Positions 1 to 6,341 of a stretch of 9,055 bases of DNA are shown one piece after another. The notes beneath the pieces were generated by a model, which was not told the DNA's origin, made no database searches, and saw only the letters and a program-made list of their open reading frames with translations. The stretch is from an uncultured Nitrososphaerales archaeon (lineage in GTDB: Archaea > Thermoproteota > Nitrososphaeria > Nitrososphaerales > JAAOZN01), in assembly GCA_938029515.1 (NCBI GenBank), contig CALJAQ010000058.1, positions 1-9,055 on the forward strand. The letters run 5' to 3'. Numbering within the stretch: position 1 is the stretch's first letter; the number at the start of each line of letters is the position of its first letter. A program made the position numbers and the translations under genes.

Positions 1-120
1 ACCCACGTCTTAAATGTGAACATGTGGCTCGTCGTTAACGGTTTTGCCACCCTCTCTGATTACCCTAACGAATTCAACCCCTACACGTGGAGCCTCTATG
101 TTAGCAAAGAGAGAGCATAA
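1..120 (+). CDS. C-terminal fragment of a protein, possibly thermonuclease (SNase-like)
   Basis: The frame starting at base 1 is open from the window edge to a TAA at 118-120, giving 39 residues of what looks like a real C-terminus. It contains NVNMWLVVNGFA followed by DYPNEFNPYTWSLYV. The pattern N-V-N-x-W-L-V-x-N-G-[FY]-A resembles the segment near the C-terminus of staphylococcal-nuclease-like (thermonuclease) proteins, where a hydrophobic strand is followed by a Gly-Tyr-Ala motif. That family link rests on memory of the pattern and is tentative; the catalytic region lies outside the window. The opposite strand is also stop-free over much of this stretch but has no usable start codon, so I take the plus frame as the coding one. 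The start is missing. Confidence 0.5.
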   Translation, partial: THVLNVNMWLVVNGFATLSDYPNEFNPYTWSLYVSKERA

Positions 121-180
121 TTATATATAGTGAAACACAAGGGGAATTCTCCCTTCAGTTACATCCCACCCGCTCCATCA

Positions 181-279
181 AACACTTAGCGAAGTTCCTA
201 ACTCCACCCTATATATGCTAAAGCCTCTCTCATCGCTAACCTTCCTATACTCCTCTTCAATTCTTACTTCATGTTTGTA
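181..279 (-). pseudogene. possible remnant of a small gene
   Basis: On the minus strand, 33 codons from 279 down to 181 are open and read as a charged, protein-like peptide (for example VRIEEEYRKVSDERGFSIY), ending at a TGA at 180-178. There is no in-frame ATG, GTG or TTG at its beginning. An ATG at 272-270 lies in another frame and meets a stop two codons later, as expected if a frameshift had broken the 5' end. After the TGA the frame stays open for a further 18 codons. A run this short can arise by chance and I recognise no family. Confidence 0.18.
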
Positions 280-306
280 CTAGTGTCATTTGACACTCTT
301 GTACAA
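275..306. repeat. imperfect inverted repeat / hairpin
   Basis: Two nested pairs of arms: TTGTAC (275-280) pairs with GTACAA (301-306), and inside them AGTGTCA (282-288) pairs with TGACACT (291-297) across a TT loop. Small unpaired positions (one base on the left, three on the right) separate the inner and outer stems. This is the strongest dyad I see in the window. It lies in non-coding DNA with no T-run directly after it on the plus strand, so a simple terminator is not obvious; a protein-binding dyad, a structured RNA or a mobile-element end are alternatives. Confidence 0.6.
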
Positions 307-688
307 GGCTAATGTTCCTGTCATACGTTTGTTTCCGCCTTTCTACTACTCATAAAGCTATCTAATAGTCGCTTAGCTGCTCCCCATTAAACAGGCAGAA
401 GAACAGATGAACTAAACAGGGTAAGAAAATTTGGAACCAATTAGGTTCAGACACGCGACCGCGCCTCCTTCTTACACTATGCTCAACATATTCTCTTTAA
501 TGGATAGTATGAGCAGCAGTAATACCGTCAGTCAGATAATACTGTTAACAAGCTTGGATATATTGCAGCTTTTAGAGTTTAAAAATATCGAGTATATTCT
601 GAATGGCTGTAGTCTAACGGCATTATGTGATGTTTTATATACAGATTTGTGGTGCGGATTGAGAATGTTGTTTAACCTCTATAAGCCT

Positions 689-1315
689 TCAAAATTCGAT
701 GTCTATTTTCCTCCCCCTTTTTAACTCTTTTCCTAGCTTTAAAAGGGCTGTTTCAAGGCGGATCAGATTCAACCGCCTTTCTTTAGCAAAGCTCTTAAGA
801 TCGCTGATACCGAGTTTGGTCATCGCTAGTTTAACTAGCGGTGTGGGCTTTGGGTCTGCTTTCTCCCAGATCACACGCATATCTCTGAGGAATATGGAGA
901 TCGTTGTATCACCCAAACCCTTACCAAGCGCCTTTAATCTGGCCTCCAGATCCCTACTATCTTTAGAGGAATTATACAGATTCAATAAACTGCGGTTATA
1001 CCTCTTCTTCAACCCCTCAAATACGTTCAGCAGCTTCGTAGCGGTGCTGAAGTCATATCTAACGTAGCCACCCTCATCCAACACATCCACCAACCTATCC
1101 CAGCCAGCCTCCAAGATTTTATCTACGCTCAAGAGGTGATGCTCTTTAAAGGCGAAGTAGGTGCTTGTAGCAGAAGTTTCACGAATAGGTTTGCCGTAGA
1201 GTATCGATGCCAGAAACCACTTCACGATCTCTTCTTCCCTCCCAGAGAGGAGGTCTATCCCCAGCCTAACTGAATACGGCTCACCATATTTTTCAACAAA
1301 CTCCTCTATCTTCAA
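689..1315 (-). CDS. HhH-GPD-fold (endonuclease III-like) protein lacking usual catalytic Lys and Fe-S cysteines
   Basis: The 208-residue protein is almost all helical and contains a helix-hairpin-helix candidate, GKGLGDTTISIFL (131-143), preceded by the kind of helices seen in DNA glycosylases of the endonuclease III/AlkA class. In endonuclease III this hairpin carries a catalytic Lys (LPGVGRKT); here the position is Thr. The catalytic Asp normally lies about 18 residues later; D154 in ADPKPTP is close to that place. There is no cysteine at all, so no C-terminal 4Fe-4S cluster. It could be a monofunctional glycosylase-like enzyme or a non-catalytic DNA-binding relative. The start is TTG at 1315; the nearest ATG-type alternatives are internal. 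A TATA-like AAAGATATTTTT (1352-1341) lies about 31 bases upstream, implying a very short leader. It is a single gene with non-coding DNA on both sides. Confidence 0.5.
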   Translation of the reverse strand: MKIEEFVEKYGEPYSVRLGIDLLSGREEEIVKWFLASILYGKPIRETSATSTYFAFKEHHLLSVDKILEAGWDRLVDVLDEGGYVRYDFSTATKLLNVFEGLKKRYNRSLLNLYNSSKDSRDLEARLKALGKGLGDTTISIFLRDMRVIWEKADPKPTPLVKLAMTKLGISDLKSFAKERRLNLIRLETALLKLGKELKRGRKIDIEF

Positions 1316-1579
1316 ACACCCCTAACCACACTCTGCTACTAAAAATATCTTTAGCTAGAAGCGGTGAATGCAACTTGATGTGAACGAGTACAGAATTATG
1401 TTCATAAGAGCATACACCCCTCCACATAATACAGGAGATGAAGATCAAACCCTAACAACACCCTAACAGCAGGCAAACGGCAAGCCAAACCTACTACGAT
1501 CTGAGAGAGGAACCAATTTGCAACAAAGCAGATTAGTTATAGAAGGCTTATTTAGGACAGAGGGTGAATATGATCGGCT
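1316..1579. promoter_or_regulatory. divergent intergenic region with promoters for both neighbours
   Basis: This 264-base gap separates the divergent HhH gene and the epimerase gene. A TATA-like box for the minus-strand gene is at 1341-1352. For the plus-strand gene, TTATTTA at 1548-1554 and AGTTATAG at 1535-1542 are candidate boxes, and GGTGA at 1563-1567 is an SD-like element 12 bases before the ATG. A short direct repeat, ACCCTAACA, occurs twice around 1448-1467. No reading frame longer than about 25 codons is convincing. Confidence 0.35.
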
Positions 1580-2422
1580 ATGAAGATAGGTGCACACTTC
1601 TGGATATGGGAGCCAGCTGTGTCTATAGAGAACGTTAGCCTAATAGAGAAGATAAGCAGAATGGGTTTCGACGCGGTTGAGCTTCCTATCTTAGATACCT
1701 CATTCCCAACAGAAGATGTTAAGCAACACCTAACTACAGCAAATCTGAGTGTTGCCGTGACAGCAGGCTGCTTTCCACATACAAACCCTTTGAGCGTAGA
1801 CCTTAGCATCAAGGCTAATGCTTTAAAATATCTTGAGTATGTCGTTGATGCTGCTTCAAAACTTGGGTCTGAAGTGGTCGCCGGCCCTATTTACGCTGCT
1901 GTAGGTGATCTAAGGTTCTTAACTCAAAAAGAGAAGGCTGGACTCATATCTTCTGCTGCGGAGGTGTTAAAGCCGGTCGTAAAGAAGGCTGGAGAGTTGG
2001 GGGTGAAGGTGGCGCTTGAACCCCTCAACAGATACGATGTTAGCCTAATTAACACCGCATCAGAAGGGCTTGAGCTTGTGAATAAGATAGGTGAAGAAAA
2101 TGTGGGTCTACTGCTTGACACATTTCACATGAATATAGAGGAGAGGAGCTTAGGCTGGGCTATAAAGTCTGCCGGTAAGAGGCTGTACCATTTACACGCA
2201 TCAGAATCCAATCGTGGAGCACCTGGTTCAGGCACTGTAAACTGGATGGAGGTTGCCGACGCTGTCAAGAGTATAGGGTATAGAGGGATGTGTGTGGTAG
2301 AATCGTTTACACCTAAGGATCAGGGGTTTGCTGCCGCTATGCGTATATGGTCCCCTAAATCGGCTTCTCAAGATCAGTTAGCTAAGGAGGGGTTAAGTTT
2401 TCTTAAGCGTCTATTTGCTTAA
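1580..2422 (+). CDS. sugar epimerase/isomerase, D-psicose (tagatose) 3-epimerase-like TIM barrel
   Basis: The 280-residue protein belongs to the xylose isomerase-like TIM barrel superfamily and most resembles the D-tagatose/D-psicose 3-epimerase group, which moves a proton at C3 of ketohexoses using a divalent metal. The expected metal and catalytic residues are all visible: E147 in ALEPLNRY, D180 in LLDTFHMN, H206 in YHLHASES with R212 just after, and E241 in VVESF. Their spacing matches that of the Agrobacterium enzyme (E150, D183, H209, E244) with a constant offset of three. The N-terminus (KIGAHFWIW) is also typical. Length is close to the usual 280-295. The ATG at 1580 is preceded by GGTGA at 1563-1567. 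True substrate cannot be read from sequence; related enzymes act on other ketoses, on inositol-pathway intermediates or as hydroxypyruvate isomerase. It converges with osmC, leaving 7 bases between the stops, and no sugar kinase or transporter is nearby. Confidence 0.85.
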   Translation: MKIGAHFWIWEPAVSIENVSLIEKISRMGFDAVELPILDTSFPTEDVKQHLTTANLSVAVTAGCFPHTNPLSVDLSIKANALKYLEYVVDAASKLGSEVVAGPIYAAVGDLRFLTQKEKAGLISSAAEVLKPVVKKAGELGVKVALEPLNRYDVSLINTASEGLELVNKIGEENVGLLLDTFHMNIEERSLGWAIKSAGKRLYHLHASESNRGAPGSGTVNWMEVADAVKSIGYRGMCVVESFTPKDQGFAAAMRIWSPKSASQDQLAKEGLSFLKRLFA

Positions 2423-2429
2423 TCTCCAT

Positions 2430-2876
2430 TCAGCCGCTTACAACCTCTATCTGAACATCTATGGGTATGCACCCTTCTATTGAACGTGTAATATGACAGT
2501 ATTCTCTCGCTAACTCGAGGTATCTTTTGACTCTCTCAACTTCATCTTCAGATGTTGATGCTTTTATATGTACTCTGATGGCTTTAATTCTATACCCACC
2601 GCTACCAGCGAGTCTAACTTCACCCTCCACCCCTGCTTGTAAGCTCTTTACGTTAAAGTCGAATCTTTGCTTAAAGCTTAGGAGGGTGGTTATCAGGCAG
2701 CAGCCTAATGCGGATAAAAAGAGTTCATCTGGGCAGAAACCTCTCCCTAATCCCCCGAACACCTTCGGCATATCGAAGAGCAGCTCAAAACCCCTACTCC
2801 TAACGAAACCACCGGTCTTACCATCCCATGTGATAGATGCTTCAAATCTGTGAGCCTCAGGCCATATAGAGCGCAT
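2430..2876 (-). CDS. OsmC family protein (thiol peroxidase-like)
   Basis: The 148-residue protein has the OsmC/Ohr layout: an N-terminal beta region (FEASITWDGKTGGFV), the helix PDELFLSALGCC (49-60) carrying the first cysteine, and YCHITRSIEGCI (126-137) carrying the second (C127). In OsmC and Ohr proteins such a cysteine pair reduces organic hydroperoxides in the cytoplasm. Here C60 and C127 are the likely pair; E51 sits where the family often has its conserved Glu. An extra neighbour C59 and further C48 and C136 are present. Length fits the family (135-150). The ATG at 2876 is 27 bases from the centre of a TATA-like CCTTAAATCA (2908-2899), so the mRNA is probably leaderless. It is transcribed away from purE from a shared 73-base region. 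Specific substrate and whether it is OsmC, Ohr or the YhfA type are not settled. Confidence 0.85.
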   Translation of the reverse strand: MRSIWPEAHRFEASITWDGKTGGFVRSRGFELLFDMPKVFGGLGRGFCPDELFLSALGCCLITTLLSFKQRFDFNVKSLQAGVEGEVRLAGSGGYRIKAIRVHIKASTSEDEVERVKRYLELAREYCHITRSIEGCIPIDVQIEVVSG

Positions 2877-2949
2877 ACATACTTAGACGTGAAGATTTGA
2901 TTTAAGGTTTGCAAATGTTTTTTAAATAGGTTTATGGAAGAGCGCTGAT
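2877..2949. promoter_or_regulatory. back-to-back archaeal promoters of osmC and purE
   Basis: TTTAAATA at 2921-2928 is centred about 25 bases before the purE ATG (2950), the spacing expected for an archaeal TATA box with a leaderless transcript. On the other strand CCTTAAATCA (2908-2899) is centred about 27 bases before the osmC ATG (2876). The two boxes are only about 21 bases apart and their upstream sides, where TFB would bind, both fall in 2909-2920. No SD is needed or seen for either gene. Confidence 0.6.
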
Positions 2950-3390
2950 ATGGGTGAAGCACCTATCTGCCTTATCGCAGGCTCTAAAAGCGATGCTGAG
3001 TATGTGAAGAGGGCTGAAGACGTTTTAAGTAAGCTCGGCTTAAAGTATGATGTAGCCTACCTATCAGCCCATAGAAACTATGAGGATCTGGACATATACG
3101 TTTCAAACTCTAAGGCTGACGTCTTCATAGCCATCGCTGGTTTATCAGCCCACTTACCAGGCTACATCGCGTCAAGAACGCTAAAGCCAGTGGTCGGTGT
3201 TCCACTCAATAGGGCTCTCGGCGGGCTTGACTCACTACTCTCTATTGTTCAGATGCCTCGAGGAGTCCCAGTCGCTTGCGTCGGGGTTGATAACCCTGAG
3301 AACGGTGCGCTACTAGCTGCCGAGATCTTGGCGCTGAAGGATGCCAGCATACTGGAGAAGATAGCGCTCTACAGAAGAGGGAAGCTGTGA
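2950..3390 (+). CDS. purE: N5-carboxyaminoimidazole ribonucleotide mutase / AIR carboxylase catalytic subunit
   Basis: PurE makes 4-carboxy-5-aminoimidazole ribonucleotide (CAIR) in purine synthesis. The 146-residue protein has GSKSD (11-15), SAHR (39-42, with the active-site His), AHLPG (67-71) and DSLLSIVQMP (94-103). The SAHR and AHLPG signatures are those of class I enzymes, which take N5-CAIR made by PurK; class II enzymes have SAHK and a different loop. The loop before AHLPG (IAGLS) is about two residues shorter than in the E. coli enzyme, which I believe is common in archaeal PurE. No purK lies in the window. The ATG at 2950 has a TATA box 25 bases upstream and probably no leader. Its TGA overlaps the next start as TGATG, so purC is likely translationally coupled. 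Confidence 0.93.
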   Translation: MGEAPICLIAGSKSDAEYVKRAEDVLSKLGLKYDVAYLSAHRNYEDLDIYVSNSKADVFIAIAGLSAHLPGYIASRTLKPVVGVPLNRALGGLDSLLSIVQMPRGVPVACVGVDNPENGALLAAEILALKDASILEKIALYRRGKL

Positions 3391-4238
3391 TGGCTACACC
3401 AACATCAAATATGAGGCTCATAAAGAGCGGTAAGGTTAAGGATGTTTACGAATACGGTGAGGATAAGCTACTCTTCATCTTCTCAGACAGAGTCTCTGCG
3501 TTTGATGTCGTGCTTCCAACAACCATACCTAGGAAGGGTGAAGTGCTCTGCAGATTCAGCGAATTCTGGTTCCAAACGCTACCCTACCCTAACCACATGC
3601 TCGAGGTAATACCTCCTAACAAGATGGTTGCTAAGAAGCTGGGTATGATACCTTTGGAGTGTGTAGTCAGGGGGTACAGTTACGGGAGCTACTATGAGCG
3701 AGTAAGGAGAGGTGTGATTAAGGTAGATAAGGCTCTTAGGCTTGCAGAAGAGCTCCCTCAACCAATCTTCGACCCTACTACAAAGTCTGAAAGCAAAGAT
3801 CTGCCTATAGCTAAATGCGACGCGGTTGCGCAAGGTCTTTTAACAGCAGAAGAATACAACCTACTTGAAGAGACATCCATCAAGCTATACGAGGAGATGA
3901 AGAGGCAGGCTGACAGAGCTGGATTCATAATAGCTGATGTCAAGTTCGAGTTTGGAAGAGACGAAGAGGGGAGAATCATACTCGGAGATTCGCTTGGGCC
4001 TGATGAATTCAGGCTTTGGTTAAAGTCAGAGTATAAGGTTGGAGAGGAGCAGAAGAGCTACGATAAGCAGATCGTTAGAGACTGGTTGATTAAAGTTTCA
4101 TTTAGAGATAGGTTAGAGGAGGCTAGAAAGGCTGGGCTGCCACCACCTACACCGCCGAATCTACCCTCAGATCTCGTAGAAGAGACTATGAGAAGATACA
4201 TAACGGCATACGAACTCATATCTGGAAGAAGGCTTTAG
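3390..4238 (+). CDS. purC: phosphoribosylaminoimidazole-succinocarboxamide (SAICAR) synthetase
   Basis: PurC joins CAIR and aspartate using ATP to give SAICAR, the step directly after PurE. Family motifs run in order: SGKVKDVY (13-20, nucleotide-binding start), SDRVSAFD (32-39), ECVVRGYSYGSYYE (90-103), PIFDPTTKSESKD (125-137, substrate site), IIADVKFEFG (180-189) and SYDKQIVRDWL (223-233). The 282 residues form a full-length single-domain enzyme of the longer type. I chose ATG at 3390, which shares its A with the purE stop (TGATG); a GTG one codon earlier at 3387 is also possible, and M8 is a third option. GAGGG at 3377-3381 may act as a weak SD. In animals PurC and PurE are fused in one protein; here they are adjacent and coupled. 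Confidence 0.95.
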   Translation: MATPTSNMRLIKSGKVKDVYEYGEDKLLFIFSDRVSAFDVVLPTTIPRKGEVLCRFSEFWFQTLPYPNHMLEVIPPNKMVAKKLGMIPLECVVRGYSYGSYYERVRRGVIKVDKALRLAEELPQPIFDPTTKSESKDLPIAKCDAVAQGLLTAEEYNLLEETSIKLYEEMKRQADRAGFIIADVKFEFGRDEEGRIILGDSLGPDEFRLWLKSEYKVGEEQKSYDKQIVRDWLIKVSFRDRLEEARKAGLPPPTPPNLPSDLVEETMRRYITAYELISGRRL

Positions 4239-4250
4239 TGCAACGAAGTA

Positions 4251-4279
4251 GTAACATATAGGGGGCATTACTAAAAGGT
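4251..4279 (+). promoter_or_regulatory. possible internal promoter or ribosome-binding region before purM
   Basis: The 41-base gap between purC and purM contains TAACATATA (4252-4260), centred 24 bases before the purM ATG, the distance expected for a TATA box with a leaderless transcript. An AAGG just before the ATG is too close for a good SD. purM may thus have its own promoter as well as read-through from purEC. Confidence 0.3.
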
Positions 4280-5329
4280 ATGAAGCCTAAATCATATGCT
4301 GAAGCCGGGGTGGATGTATCGGAGATAAAGCGTAGACACGATGACCTCGCGAAGATATTTTCATCAACCTTCAGGTTCAGGAGAGGAAAGGTAGGCTCAG
4401 TCTACTACGGTATAGGGCATTACGCAGGGCTAATAGATCTAAAGGACGGCAGGCTGCTCGCCACGCATATAGACGGCGTTGGGACGAAGGTGATCGTAGC
4501 GCAGAAGCTGAGCAGATATGACACTGTGGGTATAGACTGCGTAGCCATGAATGTTAACGACCTCATCTGCGTGGGTGCTGAGCCGCTCGCCTTCCTAGAC
4601 TACCTTGCCCTAAAGAAGCCAGATGAGCATCTCATCAAAGAGGTAGCTAAGGGGGTAGCTAAAGGCGCATCTATGGCTGGTGTAGCGGTAGTAGGTGGGG
4701 AGACAGCTGTTCTGCCAGACCTCTTGGCTGATGATGAGAGAACATTTGATCTAGCAGGTGCAGCTGTAGGCTTGGTTGAGAAGGATAAGTTAGTGACTGG
4801 GGAGAAGATGAAGGTTGGTGAAGTTGTCGTAGGTGTCAGCAGCTCGGGCATACACTCGAACGGTCTAACCCTTGCTAGAAAGATCCTTTTAGACAAATAC
4901 AGTTTACATGAAACCGTGGCGCCATTGGACCGTAGTCTAGGAGATGAGCTACTCGAGCCAACATTAATCTACGTTAAACCTGTGCTCGAAATCTTAAGGA
5001 AAGGGGTCTACGTCTCAGGGTTAGCGCATATCACCGGAGGCGCATTCACTAAACTCAACCGCTTAACCAAAGGCTCAAATCTGGGGTTTAATCTCGACGA
5101 TCTACCTGAGCCTCCACCGATCTTCAAGCTGATTCAGAAAGAAGGCGGGTTAAGCGATGAGGAGATGTATCGTACATTCAACATGGGGGTAGGATGCTGT
5201 TTGGTAACCAGAGCAGAGTGCGTGGGGGAGGTTGAGAAGACCTTTAAGAAGCACGGCTTTAACACTAAACCTATAGGTAGAGTAGTTAAAGGCAGGGGGG
5301 TCGTAATCAGAGGGGTTAAGATCACCTAG
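4280..5329 (+). CDS. purM: phosphoribosylformylglycinamidine cyclo-ligase (AIR synthetase)
   Basis: PurM closes the imidazole ring, converting FGAM and ATP to AIR, the substrate for the PurE step. The 349-residue length is typical (about 340-350). Clear motifs are YAEAGVD (6-12), HIDGVGTK (63-70), the long block GIDCVAMNVNDL...GAEPLAFLDY (84-108), GGETAVLPDL (139-148), GVSSSGIHSNGLTLAR (185-200) and AHITGGAF near the middle of the C-terminal domain. These form the ATP-binding and dimer core of the PurM/ThiL/HypE/SelD superfamily; the YAEAGVD start and block two assign it to PurM rather than PurL or HypE. It follows purC by 41 bases on the same strand, completing three consecutive pathway steps, and ends facing mtd. 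Confidence 0.95.
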   Translation: MKPKSYAEAGVDVSEIKRRHDDLAKIFSSTFRFRRGKVGSVYYGIGHYAGLIDLKDGRLLATHIDGVGTKVIVAQKLSRYDTVGIDCVAMNVNDLICVGAEPLAFLDYLALKKPDEHLIKEVAKGVAKGASMAGVAVVGGETAVLPDLLADDERTFDLAGAAVGLVEKDKLVTGEKMKVGEVVVGVSSSGIHSNGLTLARKILLDKYSLHETVAPLDRSLGDELLEPTLIYVKPVLEILRKGVYVSGLAHITGGAFTKLNRLTKGSNLGFNLDDLPEPPPIFKLIQKEGGLSDEEMYRTFNMGVGCCLVTRAECVGEVEKTFKKHGFNTKPIGRVVKGRGVVIRGVKIT

Positions 5330-5414
5330 CAAGATCTTTTATAGCCAACGCCAATTATCTTCATCAGCGTATCTACGCTTCTATCGGCTTATAGAACTCT
5401 TATACATACGTTAA

Positions 5415-5426
5415 TAGGAGCTCCTA
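5415..5426. repeat. 12-base perfect palindrome between convergent purM and mtd
   Basis: TAGGAGCTCCTA is a perfect 12-base palindrome, 7 bases past the mtd stop and 86 bases past the purM stop. It could help end transcription of either gene or bind a dimeric protein. No strong T-run follows it directly; a TCTTTTAT run lies just after purM at 5335-5342 and is the likelier archaeal-type terminator for purM. Confidence 0.35.
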
Positions 5427-5432
5427 CCTACT

Positions 5433-6257
5433 TTACACCCCCTCTAAGAGCTTGACCCTCCTCACCAAAGCTCCGTCAGAGATGTGTATCACCCTCTCTA
5501 CTGTGTCGTTCTTCTTCTCTACCTCCCTAGCTTCATCTGCTAGCATCGAAGCTGCACGCATAACTTCATGTGAAGCTGAGACGTAGTGGAGCGCCTTAAC
5601 CAAATCTTTAACAGCGTAGCACCCCTTCATAGACAGCTCAGCGACGAGCCTAGAAGCTTCAAAGGCGGCCATCGCCTTAGCAGCGGCATAAGGGTTCTGG
5701 TAGCCTGCGTAAGCCAAAGCCTTCTCCTTATCTAAGATGAGCTTGGGGGGCTGCGGTTTGGCTCCTTCTTTAAGCGAGTTTATTATCTTATCCACTTCAA
5801 CCTGTACGGCTCTGTAGACTCCTGTTAAGGCTAAGACTCTGATTATGTCGCTGTTAAATAGGCACATTTCAACAGGGTCGAGGAACTCTTTCTTAGCGCC
5901 TATCATTGGGTCGGCATCTACCACTATGTAGCCGATGCCGCTCTCACCCAACTTATTTAAGACCTGTTTTGAAGCGGTGTTGGTTATCACGCAGGTGGTC
6001 ACCCCGCTTTTAGAGAGTATGTCTACTGCCACCATAGGCCCATCGCCTTGCAGATATGGCGTCACGAAGACTATGAGGTTAGGTTTAAAGGATAATGATG
6101 CTTCAACGACTTCTTTAGCGTCAATAGCCTCCATCTTGCAGCCTGAGTATACAGATCTAACAACGATATCTCTGCGTACAGCCCTTTCGTCAAATAAACC
6201 TTCAACCATAGTGGTTATGCCTATCATCCCTATCTTAGCAAATACAACTTTAAGCAA
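5433..6257 (-). CDS. mtd: F420-dependent methylene-tetrahydromethanopterin dehydrogenase
   Basis: Mtd reversibly oxidises methylene-tetrahydromethanopterin to the methenyl form, passing a hydride to coenzyme F420, in the cytoplasm. The 274-residue length matches the methanogen enzymes (about 275-283). Strong family blocks are IGAKKEFLDPVEM (119-131) with SDIIRVLALTGVYR (136-149), NPYAAAKAMAAFEAS (188-202), and SASHEVMRAASMLADEAR (227-244) followed by EVEKKND (245-251). These match the pattern of Methanopyrus Mtd as I recall it. The N-terminal loop is VTPYLQGDGP (65-74), differing somewhat from the GPNPAAPGP-like loop of methanogens. The start is TTG at 6257, supported by AGGTGG at 6269-6264 six bases upstream and by the KVVFAKIG beginning. 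It is divergent from folD across 84 bases. No methyl-coenzyme M reductase genes are in the window, so use in methanogenesis cannot be judged. Confidence 0.9.
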   Translation of the reverse strand: MLKVVFAKIGMIGITTMVEGLFDERAVRRDIVVRSVYSGCKMEAIDAKEVVEASLSFKPNLIVFVTPYLQGDGPMVAVDILSKSGVTTCVITNTASKQVLNKLGESGIGYIVVDADPMIGAKKEFLDPVEMCLFNSDIIRVLALTGVYRAVQVEVDKIINSLKEGAKPQPPKLILDKEKALAYAGYQNPYAAAKAMAAFEASRLVAELSMKGCYAVKDLVKALHYVSASHEVMRAASMLADEAREVEKKNDTVERVIHISDGALVRRVKLLEGV

Positions 6258-6341
6258 ACCAACCCACCTTTAGACGCTAACACTATTAGAGTTTTTCAAA
6301 GCTAAAATAGAACCAGCTTCATGCCGATCTAGAGAAGCATT
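6258..6341. promoter_or_regulatory. divergent promoter region of mtd and folD-like gene
   Basis: Both genes start with TTG. For mtd an SD-like AGGTGG (6269-6264) is clear, and an A/T-rich patch around 6291-6308 could be its TATA region, giving a short leader. For the folD-like gene AAGCTAAAATAGAA (6299-6312) is a TATA candidate about 36 bases before the TTG. The same A/T-rich patch could therefore serve both directions. Confidence 0.35.

Larger units (their letters stand above)
121..688. other. gene-poor region of 568 bases
   Basis: I find no convincing intact gene here on either strand. The stretch has many stops in all frames, is fairly AT-rich, and holds one strong imperfect hairpin (275-306). 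Short minus-strand frames at about 181-279 and 308-379 encode charged, protein-like peptides without start codons and could be remnants of decayed genes. A plus-strand frame opening with TTG at 431 runs into the 3' end of the next gene and looks accidental. No tRNA cloverleaf or CRISPR repeat is visible. Confidence 0.5.

Noticed and set aside
10..120. Minus-strand stop-free frame opposite the N-terminally cut gene
   Set aside because: It has no ATG, GTG or TTG in frame and mirrors the plus-strand frame, which continues to the window edge and reads like a real protein end.
433..447. Short inverted repeat GAACC-AATTA-GGTTC, and a second copy of GGAACCAATT at 1509-1518
   Set aside because: Five-base arms and a ten-base repeat are expected by chance many times in a window of this size.
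121..688. Search for tRNA or other stable RNA genes in the gene-poor stretch
   Set aside because: No T-arm, anticodon-arm and acceptor pairing could be assembled; the GGTTC at 443-447 lacks the matching context.
431..724. Plus-strand frame of 97 codons starting with TTG
   Set aside because: It has no SD or promoter, an irregular composition, no recognisable motif, and its end overlaps the 3' end of the HhH gene on the other strand. It looks accidental.
699..1067. Plus-strand frame inside the HhH gene
   Set aside because: It is the antisense shadow of the minus-strand gene, with no family motif.
1448..1467. Tandem-like ACCCTAACA copies, considered as a CRISPR or telomere-like repeat
   Set aside because: Only two short copies with no regular spacing or spacers.
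2527..2962. Frames opposite and overlapping osmC, including a minus-strand frame reaching into purE
   Set aside because: The OsmC cysteine motifs are clear in their own frame; the others cover the shared promoter and lack motifs.
4600..4896. Minus-strand frame inside purM
   Set aside because: Low-complexity Ser/Thr/Pro/Ala-rich translation typical of an antisense shadow.
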